From Mycobacterium europaeum (lineage in GTDB: Bacteria > Actinomycetota > Actinomycetes > Mycobacteriales > Mycobacteriaceae): DNA of 56,830 bases. A model generated the notes under the pieces. That model saw nothing but the letters and a program-made list of their open reading frames with translations, made no database searches and was not told the DNA's origin. The translations under genes and the position numbers were made by a program. The stretch spans positions 1-56,830 of the forward strand of contig NZ_LQOU01000011.1 in assembly GCF_002102155.1 (NCBI RefSeq). Reading direction: 5' to 3'. Below are positions 41,633 to 50,971 of this stretch, one piece after another (the first letter of the stretch is position 1; each line of letters starts with the position of its first letter).

Positions 41633-42316
41633 TTAGCGGGCGCCGACCCGCGCCACCCCGAGGTCCTCACGGACCTCTTCGGACGTGGCCCGCCACGACA
41701 CCGCCGCCGGGAAATTGCCCCAGACGCTGTTGAAGATCCCCACGAGCAGGCCGGGGCCGGCGCTGGAAGGCAGGTACACCGGGCCGCCGGAGTCGCCGTT
41801 GTGGCTCTGTACGCCGTTCGACATGGTGAACCAGCCGTTGTTGACGCTTTCCACTGTCCCGCAGGTCTCGCCGGTGCTGACCCCGAAGTGGCAGATCGCC
41901 TGTCCGGGGGCGAGCGCCGCCGCCGGATTCGAGATCAGCGGACGCCCGCCCGGCAGGACGTTGTTCGCCATGACGCCGTTGTCCAGCACGATCGCCTCGT
42001 AGTCGGTGATCAATTGGTCGGTGGCCACGGTCGTGCCGCTCGGTGTGTTGTCCCGGAAGGCGGCCAGGCGGCCGATGACGGCTCCCCCGCGGTCGGTGAC
42101 GACTCCCGCGCCGCCGCGGCAGTGCCCCGCGGTGAACGCGATCTTGAGGGCGGGGTCGACGTAGCCCAGCGTGCAGACGCGGTTGTCCTGTCGAATCTCC
42201 ATGCCCGGATAGACCACGACGGGGTCGGCTTTGGCCGGCGCGGGTGGCAGGGCTTGCGCGAGCGCGGCGGCGGTGACGGACGCGATGAACGCGTGCATTG
42301 CCAGGCGACGCACCAT
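41633..42316 (-). CDS. Secreted trypsin-like serine protease (Rv1815 orthologue)
   Basis: 227 residues. The signal peptide ([10 protein letters not shown]..., cleavage near AKA-DPV) is followed by a chymotrypsin-fold domain with the triad His65 (FTAGHC), Asp105 (TDYEAIVL) and Ser176 ([10 protein letters not shown]). A Cys pair brackets the His, and others lie at [14 protein letters not shown]. Substrate unknown. The ATG at 42316 gives a good signal peptide; a longer GTG start at 42340 is possible. Confidence 0.92.
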   Translation of the reverse strand: MVRRLAMHAFIASVTAAALAQALPPAPAKADPVVVYPGMEIRQDNRVCTLGYVDPALKIAFTAGHCRGGAGVVTDRGGAVIGRLAAFRDNTPSGTTVATDQLITDYEAIVLDNGVMANNVLPGGRPLISNPAAALAPGQAICHFGVSTGETCGTVESVNNGWFTMSNGVQSHNGDSGGPVYLPSSAGPGLLVGIFNSVWGNFPAAVSWRATSEEVREDLGVARVGAR

Positions 42317-42411
42317 CGAACTCCGATCCGTCGGGGCCAAATCTCGACCGATTTGAGATTACGGCGTGACTTTGCGTTACGCAGAAGTGTTCGCGCCGTC
42401 CGCCGCCGGCG

Positions 42412-43344
42412 TTACGTCGTCGTCGCGAGGGGAAGCGCGGCCTCCGGGTGGCCCGCGGTGCGCGGAGCCCAGCCCGGCGGGCCGAACACGTAACCCAACC
42501 GATCCCGCAGGCGGGTCGCCGATCGCCAGTCGCGGGCGATCGCCACGTACTCGTGGGTCTGCAGCTTCCAGATGTTGAACGTGTCGACCTGCTTGGTCAG
42601 CCCGTAATGCGGGCGGAACAGCTCGGCCTGGAAGCTGCCGAAAAGGCGGTCCCAGACGATGAGGATGCCGCCGTAATTCTTGTCGAGGTAGATCTGGTCC
42701 ATCCCGTGGTGCACCCGGTGGTGCGACGGGGTGTTGAACACGAATTCGAAGGGTCGTGGCAGCTTGTCGATCCGCTCGGTGTGTACCCAGAACTGGTAGA
42801 TCAGGCTGATGGAGAAACTGAAGAACACCATCCATGGCGGGACTCCCAACAGCGGCAGGGGAACCCACATCAAGATCTCGCCGCTGTTGTTCCACTTCTG
42901 GCGCAACGCGGTGGCGAAGTTGAAGTATTGGCTCGAGTGATGCGCCTGATGCGTCGCCCAGATCAACCGGACCCGGTGGGCGATCCGGTGGTAGGCGTAA
43001 TACAGCAGGTCGACACCAAGGAGCGCGATGACCCACGTGTACCACCTGCCCACCGAGAGATGCCACGGCGCCACGTAGGCGAAGAGCGCGGCGTAGCCGA
43101 ACAGGGCCAGGGTCTTCCAGGCGGCGGTGGTCCCCACCGAGACCAGTCCCATCGAGATGCTGGCCATCGAGTCGCGGGTGAGGTAGGCGCCGGAGACGGG
43201 CCGTTGCTCCTCGACAATGCTTTCCAGCTTCCGGGCCGCCGCCCATTCCAGCGTCAACAGCAACAAGAAGAACGGAATGGCAAGCAGCACCGGGTCCCGC
43301 ATCTGCGGGGGCAGCGCCGACACAAAGGCTGAGAGCGTACTCAC
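42412..43344 (-). CDS. erg3: Fatty-acid-hydroxylase/sterol-desaturase family protein (Erg3, Rv1814)
   Basis: 310 residues, membrane-bound di-iron enzyme. The three histidine boxes are present: HRIAH (119-123), HQAHH (132-136) and HHRVHH (208-213). Four or so hydrophobic helices surround them. Although named after sterol C5-desaturase, mycobacteria do not make sterols, so the substrate is probably a lipid or isoprenoid. GTG start at 43344. mgtC lies 96 bases upstream in the same direction; in Mtb Rv1812c and Rv1813c lie in this neighbourhood and are absent here. Confidence 0.92.
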   Translation of the reverse strand: MSTLSAFVSALPPQMRDPVLLAIPFFLLLLTLEWAAARKLESIVEEQRPVSGAYLTRDSMASISMGLVSVGTTAAWKTLALFGYAALFAYVAPWHLSVGRWYTWVIALLGVDLLYYAYHRIAHRVRLIWATHQAHHSSQYFNFATALRQKWNNSGEILMWVPLPLLGVPPWMVFFSFSISLIYQFWVHTERIDKLPRPFEFVFNTPSHHRVHHGMDQIYLDKNYGGILIVWDRLFGSFQAELFRPHYGLTKQVDTFNIWKLQTHEYVAIARDWRSATRLRDRLGYVFGPPGWAPRTAGHPEAALPLATTT

Positions 43345-43440
43345 AGGGACAAGACTACGACGCGCGACGCGGTGGTCGGGTCGCCTTGGTCCGGTATGCG
43401 GGCCGCACCGGCTCGACGTGGACCGATGGACGCCCGGGCC

Positions 43441-44157
43441 CTAGCCGCGCCCCTCCGATTGCGCTTCGTCGCCGGCGTACCACTGCACCGCCCGGACTCC
43501 GGGTTGCAGGGACAGCTCCGCCACCAACCGCTCCAGCCGGGAGGGGGCGTCCCCGTCCATGAGTAGGTGTGCGGTCAAGGTGATTCCGTCGTCGTCGGCC
43601 TGACCGGTATGGATTCCCCGCAGCGTGATGTCGTTGCTGCTGGCGTGCTGCACGATCTGGGCGCGTGCGTACTTCTCGTGCTTGGGGCGAGAGACCACCT
43701 GCACCAGGTAGGGCCGCAGGCTTTCGTCTTCGTCGCCGGTGTTGTCGCGGTCGATCAGCCTGCCCAGGGGCCGCCCGAGAAGGTGGATGCCGATCACGGT
43801 CCCGGTGCCGATCAACGCGAAAACCAGATGGCCGGACGCCGCCAGGACACCGATCGCCGCCGAACACCACAGGGTGGCGGCGGTGTTCAGGCCGCGGACG
43901 TTGACCCCTTCACGCAGGATCACCCCACCGCCGAGGAACCCGATGCCGGACACGACGTACGACGCGACCCTGGTGGGGCTGGTGTCCGTGGTGGCGGCGG
44001 CGTACAGCACGAACAACGTCGCGCCACCGGCGACCAGGGCGTTGGTGCGCAGGCCGGCCCGCCGCGCCCGCCATTGCCGCTCCAGACCGATGAGGGCGCC
44101 ACAACCCACCCCGACGGCAAGCCGGAGCGCGAAATCAGCGACGCTCAGCGTCTCCAT
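43441..44157 (-). CDS. mgtC: MgtC family virulence factor
   Basis: 238 residues. The N-terminal membrane domain has the MgtC pattern LRLAVGVGCGALIGLERQWR, GLRTNALVAGGATLFVL and VVSGIGFLGGGVILREG...VRGLNTAATLWCSAA. The C-terminal ~80 residues form a cytoplasmic ACT-like domain. Needed by several pathogens for growth at low Mg2+ and in macrophages. The ATG at 44157 matches Mtb MgtC (Rv1811) and follows AAAGGGAG; the longer frame adds basic residues of doubtful reality. No Mg2+ riboswitch is recognisable upstream by eye. Confidence 0.95.
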   Translation of the reverse strand: METLSVADFALRLAVGVGCGALIGLERQWRARRAGLRTNALVAGGATLFVLYAAATTDTSPTRVASYVVSGIGFLGGGVILREGVNVRGLNTAATLWCSAAIGVLAASGHLVFALIGTGTVIGIHLLGRPLGRLIDRDNTGDEDESLRPYLVQVVSRPKHEKYARAQIVQHASSNDITLRGIHTGQADDDGITLTAHLLMDGDAPSRLERLVAELSLQPGVRAVQWYAGDEAQSEGRG

Positions 44158-44302
44158 CGGCGCTCCCTTTCTCGTCCGCGGTTCCGCGCGGGCAGCCAAT
44201 CAGATTCAGGTGAACGGCCGGTGGACCACAAGCCCATCAGTCACTGTGCGTCCACGCGCCCGACACCCGTGGGCAACCTGCGGACGCGATGGCGGCGCCG
44301 AG

Positions 44303-44623
44303 CTAGCTCTTGTTGAGTTGCTGAGGACAGTAGTACTTCGCGGCGATCGCCAAAAACGACGTTGCGTGATCGGTGGTGAGTCCGGGGTTTTGGGCTTTGA
44401 GTTCGTCGACCATCTGGGGCCCGTACTCGCCGTTGCCCATCGACTCGCACACCGCTCGCGCGAACTGGACGGCCGCGTCCGAGGTCTTGTAGGTGATACC
44501 CGCGCTGCGCAGCGACGCCAGAAAGCTCGACTCGTCGGCGCCACCGGTATCGGGCTCGCCGTACGCGGGCGCCGCAAATGTGATCACGGCGCAAGCACCG
44601 ATCAGCGCCCCGAGCAGCTTCAT
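44303..44623 (-). CDS. Secreted DUF732 protein (Rv1810-like), copy A
   Basis: 106 residues. The signal peptide (MKLLGALIGACAVITFAAPAYG) precedes a small DUF732 domain: FLASLRSAGITYKTSDAAVQFARAVCESMGNG, then ...FLAIAAKYYCPQQL. One conserved Cys pair likely forms a disulfide. Mycobacteria carry many such small exported proteins of unknown function. An ATG at 44641 would add six residues. It lies directly downstream of another DUF732 gene. Confidence 0.85.
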   Translation of the reverse strand: MKLLGALIGACAVITFAAPAYGEPDTGGADESSFLASLRSAGITYKTSDAAVQFARAVCESMGNGEYGPQMVDELKAQNPGLTTDHATSFLAIAAKYYCPQQLNKS

Positions 44624-44723
44624 AGCTGGCGATTGTCTCATGTCGGATCGTCGTGCGCAGCGCGGCAGCGCGATGGCTGAATCGCGTTAGCGCTCAGGGC
44701 GACTCGGCGATCGCCGCCGCGCG

Positions 44724-45047
44724 TCAGGCTTTGCTGAGTTGGTGCGGGCAGTAGTACTTCGCCGAAAGCATGGCGAAGTTGGACGCCATCTCCATGTCCA
44801 TACCCGGATTGTGCATCTTCACGTCGTGCAGCACCTCCAGGCCCGACTCCCCGTTGTTGAGGCACGAACACACCGCCCGGCCCGCCCCGACGGCCGCATC
44901 CGGGCTGGCGAAGCTGAAGCCGGCTTGATGCAGGGCGGAGAGGAACGCACCGTCGTCACCGTCGGGTTCCGGCGGAGGACCGGCGTGTGCCGGCGCGGCC
45001 AGGCCGATCACGAGGGGAACACCCACGAGCAATAACCACCGTTTCAT
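44724..45047 (-). CDS. Secreted DUF732 protein (Rv1810-like), copy B
   Basis: 107 residues with signal peptide (MKRWLLLVGVPLVIGLAAPAHA) and DUF732 domain (FLSALHQAGFSFASPDAAVGAGRAVCSCLNNGESG ... FAMLSAKYYCPHQL). It shares the length, Cys positions and YYCP ending of copy A, so the two are tandem paralogues; this one has an extra Cys in CSC. The ATG at 45047 has GAAGG 6 bases upstream and is preferred over the GTG one codon before it. Confidence 0.87.
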   Translation of the reverse strand: MKRWLLLVGVPLVIGLAAPAHAGPPPEPDGDDGAFLSALHQAGFSFASPDAAVGAGRAVCSCLNNGESGLEVLHDVKMHNPGMDMEMASNFAMLSAKYYCPHQLSKA

Positions 45048-45128
45048 CACTTACCTTCTTTCATCGCGACGGCAATACGTATTGGACGCCAGCTCTTTCG
45101 CACTTGAACCGCTGAATATCATTGGCAA

Positions 45129-46538
45129 CTAACCAATTTGGGCGTCAGCGGGCAAGATCTTGGACTTGTCGCCCTTTTTCAGGTGCACCGCGTGGATGCC
45201 GGGCTTCTTCGCCAGCTGCTCGAGCAGGGCGTCGAGGCCTTCCTGATCGACGCTGTGGTGCTGCACCGTTTCCGGTTTCTCCGATATCTGCGCGACCAGC
45301 CGCTTGAGCTGTTCGGGCGACTGTTTGTCTTTGAGATCCTTGATCGGTTTCATCCGGTTGCGCACGCCGGCACCGACCACGGTGGGCCCCCCGGCGCCGA
45401 GCGCGCTGCCCAGCATCCCCGCCATCCCCATCGAACTGAACAGGCTGCCCTCGCCGAGCGCGGCGGCCGGCACCGCCTCGGGCCCGGCGGCCGACAGCGC
45501 GGCGGCCACCGTACGGATGGCCGGCGTGGCCGAGGCCCAGCTGGGTGGAACCGTCAACGACCCCACCAGCGTGCCGCGGGCGAAGCCCGCCGTCGGGCTG
45601 AGGGCGTCGAAGAGCGTTCCCCGGCTGAAGCCGAGCGCCCCGAGCCCCGCTCCCAGTGCGTCCTTCGGCAGCGCACCGTAGGCGACGGGCGGGGCGAACT
45701 TGAGCCACTGTGAAACGGGGAAGTTGATCAGCAGTCCGATGTCGTTGAACGTGGTGGTGAGGCCAAGCGGGACCTTGACGGCGTTGTACATCGCTGTGTA
45801 GTAGTTCGCCCCGCCGGGGACGGTGTTCAAGAGGTTTGTCCAGAAGGTTTGGTAGGCGGTGCCGAGGTTGGCGAGCCACGCCAGTGGCCCGGTGGCCCCG
45901 GTGGTGGTGCTGGCCACGTTCGCCGTTCCTGCGATGTTTTTGGTGACGGCGCCGGCAGTCGTGTTCACGGCCCGAGTCAGCGCGGCCGCCTGCATCGGCG
46001 CAGCCGCTTTGCTGGTCGTCTGCGGGGCGGGGCTGAACTCCTGCAAGCTGTTCGACACGGTCGCGGACGACGCGAAGTACGTGTCCATCGCCGTCGCGTC
46101 TTGGGCCCACATATCGCCGTATTCGGACTCATTCGCCGCGATCGCGGCGGTGTTCTGCCCGAACAGATTGGTCGCCACCAGCTGCGCCAACAGCGCGCGG
46201 TTGGCCGCGATCACCGGCGGCGGCACGTGTGCGGCGAACGCCGCCTCGTAGGCCGCGACGGCCTGCGTGGCCTGCGCCGCGGTTTGAGCGGCCTGGGCTG
46301 CGGTCTGCTGTATCCAGGCCACGTATGGCGCGGCCGCGGCCGCCATGGCCATCGACGACGGGCCGACCCACGGCCCGGTGGTCAAACTTGACACCACCGA
46401 CGAGTAGGCGGACGCGGTGGACTGCAGGTCGGCCGCGAGGTTCTCCCACGCCGTCGCCGCAGCAACCAGGGACTCGGCTCCCGGGCCGCTGTACATCCGG
46501 CCGGAGTTGAACTCCGGCGGAAAGGCTCCGTAAAACAT
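45129..46538 (-). CDS. PPE protein, SVP subfamily, with charged C-terminal tail
   Basis: 469 residues. The ~180-residue PPE domain begins MFYGAFPPEFNSGRMYSGPG with the WxG turn at Trp57; the SVP-type motif reads GSLTVPPSW at 326-334. PPE-SVP proteins are usually exported through ESX-5, encoded close by. From about residue 393 the protein has an unusual lysine/glutamate-rich tail (RMKPIKDLKDKQSPEQLKR...). No partner PE gene is adjacent, though ESX-5 PPE proteins normally need one plus EspG5. It starts 71 bases after another PPE gene. Confidence 0.92.
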   Translation of the reverse strand: MFYGAFPPEFNSGRMYSGPGAESLVAAATAWENLAADLQSTASAYSSVVSSLTTGPWVGPSSMAMAAAAAPYVAWIQQTAAQAAQTAAQATQAVAAYEAAFAAHVPPPVIAANRALLAQLVATNLFGQNTAAIAANESEYGDMWAQDATAMDTYFASSATVSNSLQEFSPAPQTTSKAAAPMQAAALTRAVNTTAGAVTKNIAGTANVASTTTGATGPLAWLANLGTAYQTFWTNLLNTVPGGANYYTAMYNAVKVPLGLTTTFNDIGLLINFPVSQWLKFAPPVAYGALPKDALGAGLGALGFSRGTLFDALSPTAGFARGTLVGSLTVPPSWASATPAIRTVAAALSAAGPEAVPAAALGEGSLFSSMGMAGMLGSALGAGGPTVVGAGVRNRMKPIKDLKDKQSPEQLKRLVAQISEKPETVQHHSVDQEGLDALLEQLAKKPGIHAVHLKKGDKSKILPADAQIG

Positions 46539-46609
46539 CGCTATTCCCCTTGCCTGCTCGAGCGCACCCGCATGTGCGGTGCTGGACTGGTAGGTGTTGT
46601 GGTCATCGG

Positions 46610-47869
46610 TCAGTCCTCGAGGGCGGGGATGACGATAATGGTGGCCGCGGCGGGATCGGCCTCGGCGACCACGCCGCCGAGCGAGCCGGCAGCCTTGACA
46701 GCGCTGGTGCCCACCGAATGAGTTGCGCTGCTGGCGACGGCGCGGCCCAACAGACTGGACAGCCCCATCTGGCTGAACATGCCCTCTTCGCCGGCCAGTG
46801 TGGCGGCCGGGACGGCGAGGTTGGTGGGCATCACCTGAGCGAGCGTCCGCATCGCTGGGGCGGCTTCGGTCCAGCCTTGCGGCACCGACATGCTCCCGAC
46901 GAGGGCCGCCTTACCCACCGAGCCTGACACCTGTCCGCCGACAGCGGAGCTGAGCATAGGCCTGACCGCACTGGACCCACTGGTCAGCGGCGCAAGCGCA
47001 CCGGTGATCGCCTTCGGGCCGGACAAATAGGCCGCGGCGCTCTGCCCGTTCTGGCCCCACGCGTACGCCTGTCCGAACGACAGGAACGGGCCGCCGGGAA
47101 TGGTGCTCCACGACTGCGGCGAGTACACGCCGGTGGCGGCCGCCCAGAAAGTGTTCCAGTTCTGGACGATGGGAGGCACGGTGAGCCCGGTCGAAGTCGT
47201 GCCGGCATTCGGTGCCGCGCTGCCGACGTTCGAGACAGCTTGCATCGTGGTGCTCAGGTGCGACAACTGCACGGCGGTGTTCGAGCTGGACTGCGCACTG
47301 GACTGGGTGACCGCGGCCGCCTGCATCGGGGCGGCTGATTGGTTGGTGGTCTGGGGCGGCTCGGCGAACGGCGTCAGCTGCGATGCGGTCGCCGACGAGG
47401 CCGCGTAGCCGTACATCGCGGCGGCGTCCTGCGCCCACATCTCCATGTACTGGGCCTCGGTGGCGGCGATTGCCGGGGTGTTCTGGCCGAGGATGTTCGT
47501 GGCGATCAACGTCGCCAGCAGCGCGCGGTTGGCCGCGATCACCGGCGGCGGGACCGTTGCGGCGAAAGCCGTCTCGTAGGCGCCCGCGGCCAGCTTGGCC
47601 TGGGTGCCGGTCGCTTCGGCCTGCGCGCCGATGGCGTTGATCCATGCCACGTAAGGGGCCGCCGCGGCGGCCATCGCGATCGACGACGGCCCCGTCCAGG
47701 GTCCCGCCGTCAGCGCTTCGACCACCGAGTTGTACGACGCTCCGGTGGCCTGCAACTCGGCGGCCAACTCGTCCCACGCCGCCGCGGCGGCCAACAACGG
47801 ACCCGACCCCGCGCCGACGTACATCCGCCCCGAGTTAACCTCCGGCGGAAGCGCTCCGAAATCCAGCAT
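46610..47869 (-). CDS. PPE protein, SVP subfamily
   Basis: 419 residues, opening [21 protein letters not shown]; the WxG motif is in [10 protein letters not shown] and the SVP motif GSMSVPQGW lies at 325-333. Paralogous to the next PPE gene over the first ~180 residues (e.g. [26 protein letters not shown]). Likely an ESX-5 substrate secreted or placed on the cell surface. An AGGTAGGAG lies directly before the ATG. Equivalent in position to the PPE cluster of Mtb Rv1800-Rv1809, but one-to-one orthology cannot be judged. Confidence 0.92.
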   Translation of the reverse strand: MLDFGALPPEVNSGRMYVGAGSGPLLAAAAAWDELAAELQATGASYNSVVEALTAGPWTGPSSIAMAAAAAPYVAWINAIGAQAEATGTQAKLAAGAYETAFAATVPPPVIAANRALLATLIATNILGQNTPAIAATEAQYMEMWAQDAAAMYGYAASSATASQLTPFAEPPQTTNQSAAPMQAAAVTQSSAQSSSNTAVQLSHLSTTMQAVSNVGSAAPNAGTTSTGLTVPPIVQNWNTFWAAATGVYSPQSWSTIPGGPFLSFGQAYAWGQNGQSAAAYLSGPKAITGALAPLTSGSSAVRPMLSSAVGGQVSGSVGKAALVGSMSVPQGWTEAAPAMRTLAQVMPTNLAVPAATLAGEEGMFSQMGLSSLLGRAVASSATHSVGTSAVKAAGSLGGVVAEADPAAATIIVIPALED

Positions 47870-48511
47870 CTCCTACCTCCGGTCCCCTAAGTGGCCGCCA
47901 TGGTAGGCGGGGCTTTGCTGCCCTGGCCGCATCCGACCCACGGTTCTAATGAAACGCATCAAATCCGTCCTTGAGGCCATGAGCTCATTTCACACGTGTC
48001 GGACAACAGACCATTTCTCCTTACCTGAAGCCCCCGAAAAGATTGGTGCGCAGCCCACTTCTTTGGCTGCACCACGAATATAAGGGAATCGTGACCGCAC
48101 TGTATTCGGCCAGCGTTCCCGGCAGGTAACGCCGTGTAAAAAGCAAATGTCACCGAGCCGTTCGATCGTGTGAGAACTTTGCCCTCCCAGCTATTTCTGT
48201 TAGCCCATAGACATAGTGTTCAGCCCTGCTTTATGGCGCACACCAGCAACGGTTCGTGACGAATTTCACAACCGCGGCTTTACAATGCAATGATTGGCAT
48301 AGCCGACGCTATAGCGCCGCTAGGCTAAATCAACTCTGACCTAAGATTGATGCGGAATCGCAGAGCCCGAATAACCTCCTATTTCATCCTGCAATACAGC
48401 ACAAAAGGCCGCGTGCAGCAACGCTGCAAAACACTCATCGGTTTCTGGACCGACAGGCTCTTTGTGACCGTGTCAGCCCGCAATAATTTATGTCCTCAAT
48501 TTCACACGTGG
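47870..48511. other. 642-bp lower-GC intergenic region upstream of the PPE genes
   Basis: No convincing gene on either strand; small open frames here lack codon bias or start signals. The base composition is visibly less GC-rich than the surroundings (many AAA/TTT runs). It contains a candidate CRP site (48255-48270) and an 11-base direct repeat TTTCACACGTG (47988-47998 and 48500-48510). It presumably holds the PPE promoter and a long leader, or the debris of a lost PE/Esx gene. Confidence 0.5.
48255..48270. promoter_or_regulatory. Candidate CRP (cAMP receptor protein) site
   Basis: CGTGA-CGAATT-TCACA fits the mycobacterial CRP pattern (C/T)GTGA-N6-TCAC(A/G) at all defined positions. It lies 386 bases upstream of the first PPE gene and 242 bases past the end of the esxN paralogue. 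It could activate a PPE promoter with a long leader. Confidence 0.45.
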
Positions 48512-48796
48512 TTACGCCCAGCTGGATCCGACGGCGCTGTCGGTGCTGGCCATGTTGCTGCCGGCGCTTTGCACCTTCTGCCCGTGGGCGTTGGCCTGCT
48601 CGTAGATCACCTGGAAGTTGCGACCCAACTGGGTGATGAACTCCTGGCAGGCCACCGAACCCGCACCGCCCCAGAAGTCACCCGCAGCAAGCACATCGCG
48701 CACGATGGCCTGATGTTCGGCCTCCAGAGACGCGGCCTGGGCGCGGATCAAGGCACCGTGGGCGTCGACATCGCCGAACTGATAGTTGATTGTCAT
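48512..48796 (-). CDS. EsxN-family WXG100 protein, isolated copy
   Basis: 94 residues, a complete WXG100 protein almost identical to Mtb EsxN (MTINYQFGDVDAHGALIRAQA..., W42-x-G44, ending STDSAVGSSWA). AGGGGA lies 6 bases before the ATG. EsxN proteins normally pair with EsxM, encoded just upstream. Here the 342 bases upstream contain only the ESX-5 operon terminator, so this copy has no partner next to it. Its 3' end is nearly identical to the esxN at the right edge of the window, indicating recent duplication or gene conversion. Confidence 0.93.
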   Translation of the reverse strand: MTINYQFGDVDAHGALIRAQAASLEAEHQAIVRDVLAAGDFWGGAGSVACQEFITQLGRNFQVIYEQANAHGQKVQSAGSNMASTDSAVGSSWA

Positions 48797-48983
48797 GCAA
48801 TTCCCCTAGCGTTCATCAACACGAAGGGTAAACGGACTACGCTGCCGCGCCGCTGATTAGCTGCTGACAGTTTCCTGTGGGCGCAGTTTCCGCAGTTCAT
48901 GTGGGTTTTTTCGAGAAGACCCGCGGGGTCGTAACGCCGGTCAGAAAGTTGCCGAGACGCCCGACTTTCCTCAACGTGACATG

Positions 48984-49005
48984 TAAAAAACCGCCGCCTC
49001 GGCGG
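48984..49005 (-). terminator. Rho-independent terminator after eccA5
   Basis: On the minus strand ACCGCCG-AGG-CGGCGGT is followed by a run of six T (read from 49005 to 48984): a 7-bp stem, 3-base loop and U-tract. It lies 133 bases past the eccA5 stop and should end the ESX-5 transcript before the isolated esxN gene. The rest of 48797-49138 shows no gene. Confidence 0.85.
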
Positions 49006-49138
49006 TGCCCGCGCCCAGGGTTGCCGGCGCCGAGAGCCGCGACCAGCCACCTCTGATGGCCTGGCAGCCCGGGCCGCGGTCGGGCCGGGCATCCACCGAC
49101 GCCGGATTACGCGCTACCCGGCGGGCACCGGAACCGAT

Positions 49139-50971
49139 TTACGCGGGCTTATTCTCGGCGACTGCCGCACTGAGGCCCTCGGCGAGGTCCTCCTGCGTCA
49201 ATTCCCTGAACCGCAGGAGCTGCCGCTCGCTGAACTCGGTGACGTCGCTGGCCAGCACCGCATCCAGGTCCTCGTCGTCCAGGCGGAAGCTGCGGTGGTC
49301 GCGGGCCTTCTCCACCACGTTGCGCACGAAACCGGCATTGCCGAGCGTATCGATGCCGCGGATCAAGTCCCCGTCTTCGGAGTAGCTCTCGTCGAGATAA
49401 AACCTGGTGTACGAAGGCAACAGCGATTGGGCCGCTTCCTCGGTGATGACGTCCTCATTTTCCTGGCCCATCAACCGGGTCAGCGCCACCAGCTCGTCCG
49501 GCGTATAGCTGAAGAACTCGATCACGGTCGAAAACCGCCGCCGCAGACCCTGATTCACGTCGAGCATCTTTTCCATCGCCTTGGCGTAGCCCGCACCGAA
49601 GACCACCAGTTCGTCACGGTGGTTCTCCATGTACAACAGCAGCGTGTTGATGATCGCGTTGCCGTACGGGTCACCCTGCTGGTAACCCTTCTCGTGCAAC
49701 GTGTGCATCTCGTCGAAGAACACCGCGCCGCCCAGAGCCTCCTCGAGCATCTCCTCGGTGTTCTTCTCCGCGTCGGCCATGTATCGGCCCAACAGCTTGG
49801 TCCGGCTGGTCTCCACCACCACCGGCTTGCGCAGCACCGTCAAGCCGCACAACTGCTTGGCGAAGGCCCGCGCCACCGAGGTCTTACCGGTGCCGGGCGG
49901 CCCCAGCAGCAGGGTGTGGCGCGACGTCACCGGCACCGGGAGGCCCATCTTGGCGCGCGCCAGGTTCACCTTCGTCGTCGCCTTGATGAGTTTGATCTCC
50001 CGCTTGGCGCGTTCCATGCCCAGCATCGCGTTGAGCTCCGCGTCACCCTCGGCGAGATACCGGGCGGCCTCCTCGGCGTGGCGCGCGGCCTCCACCTCCG
50101 CCCGGGTCGGCGCGCTGTCCGCATCCCACGGATCAGTCCGCGCCTCAATGGTTTCCGGGTCCGTCAGCACGAGTCGATAGTTCGGGTTGTCCAGCGCTTC
50201 ACGGGCCGGACTGAACTTCGGATCCCGAGAGTACACCCGCCGCAGCAGTTCGACGGCCTCTTCCTCGCGTCCCAGGTGTCGCAAGCACATGCCCTGCGTA
50301 TAGAGGGCGATGTTGGCCGCGCCCGGCACCCGGTCACCCTCGACGGCGTCCCGGCCACGCCGCAGCGCCTCCTCGAAGACGCCGAGCGACGCCAACGCCG
50401 TGGTTGCCATCGCCGCGCCGGCCGCCTTCAGCTCGGGCTGGCGCCAGACCTTGCCCTCCGGGAACTGATTGAGCACCTCCGGCCACCGCCCGGTCCGGAA
50501 ATACAGCACGCCCCGCACGTAGTCGACCAGTTCCTGCTCGAACGGCTGGCGGGGTTCGATCCCGTCGAGCAGCTCCGAGGCCTCCTCGTAGCGCTTGGCC
50601 TCGGCGAGTACAGCCGCGTAAGCGCATGCGAGTGATTCCACGCTGGTGACCGCAAGCTGCAGGAACAAACCGTCGGAAACCTGGGGACGGAACTGCAGGT
50701 CGGTGACCCCGAGCCGGCGGGTCTCCCACCCGAAGGTCCGGACCGACGCCCACGCGCCGGCGAGTACCTCGATGCTGCGCTCCCCCGCGAGCAAGCGCGC
50801 CAGCCAGGCGTCGCACATCCCGGGGTCCAGGTTGGTGGCCGTGGTGAACATCTGCGACGCCACCTGCGGGTTGTGGCTCGGCTGTAGCCCGTTGACCGAT
50901 ATCCCGGATGCCAACAGGCCGGCGACCATCGCATTGCGGGCGCCTTCAGCCGTCGATTGCGGCCGCGTCAT
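49139..50971 (-). CDS. eccA5: ESX-5 cytosolic AAA+ ATPase EccA5
   Basis: 610 residues: an N-terminal tetratricopeptide-like helical domain (about 1-280) and a CbxX/CfqX-type AAA+ domain with Walker [10 protein letters not shown] at about 356-364 and Walker B VFFDEMH. It is thought to help release EspG chaperones from PE/PPE substrates before secretion. The ATG overlaps the eccE5 stop by 4 bases (ATGA). Last gene of the ESX-5 block, followed by a strong terminator. Orthologous to Rv1798. Confidence 0.97.
   Translation of the reverse strand: MTRPQSTAEGARNAMVAGLLASGISVNGLQPSHNPQVASQMFTTATNLDPGMCDAWLARLLAGERSIEVLAGAWASVRTFGWETRRLGVTDLQFRPQVSDGLFLQLAVTSVESLACAYAAVLAEAKRYEEASELLDGIEPRQPFEQELVDYVRGVLYFRTGRWPEVLNQFPEGKVWRQPELKAAGAAMATTALASLGVFEEALRRGRDAVEGDRVPGAANIALYTQGMCLRHLGREEEAVELLRRVYSRDPKFSPAREALDNPNYRLVLTDPETIEARTDPWDADSAPTRAEVEAARHAEEAARYLAEGDAELNAMLGMERAKREIKLIKATTKVNLARAKMGLPVPVTSRHTLLLGPPGTGKTSVARAFAKQLCGLTVLRKPVVVETSRTKLLGRYMADAEKNTEEMLEEALGGAVFFDEMHTLHEKGYQQGDPYGNAIINTLLLYMENHRDELVVFGAGYAKAMEKMLDVNQGLRRRFSTVIEFFSYTPDELVALTRLMGQENEDVITEEAAQSLLPSYTRFYLDESYSEDGDLIRGIDTLGNAGFVRNVVEKARDHRSFRLDDEDLDAVLASDVTEFSERQLLRFRELTQEDLAEGLSAAVAENKPA

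Noticed and set aside
44158..44302. Magnesium riboswitch upstream of mgtC
   Set aside because: The conserved M-box segments are not visible; the gap is too short and no characteristic stems were found.
47959..48153. 64-residue minus-strand frame in the low-GC gap
   Set aside because: No ribosome site, signal peptide or recognisable motif; it may be chance in AT-richer DNA.
48793..49092. Possible EsxM partner upstream of the isolated esxN
   Set aside because: The 99-residue frame has no WXG motif or helical pattern and spans the ESX-5 terminator.
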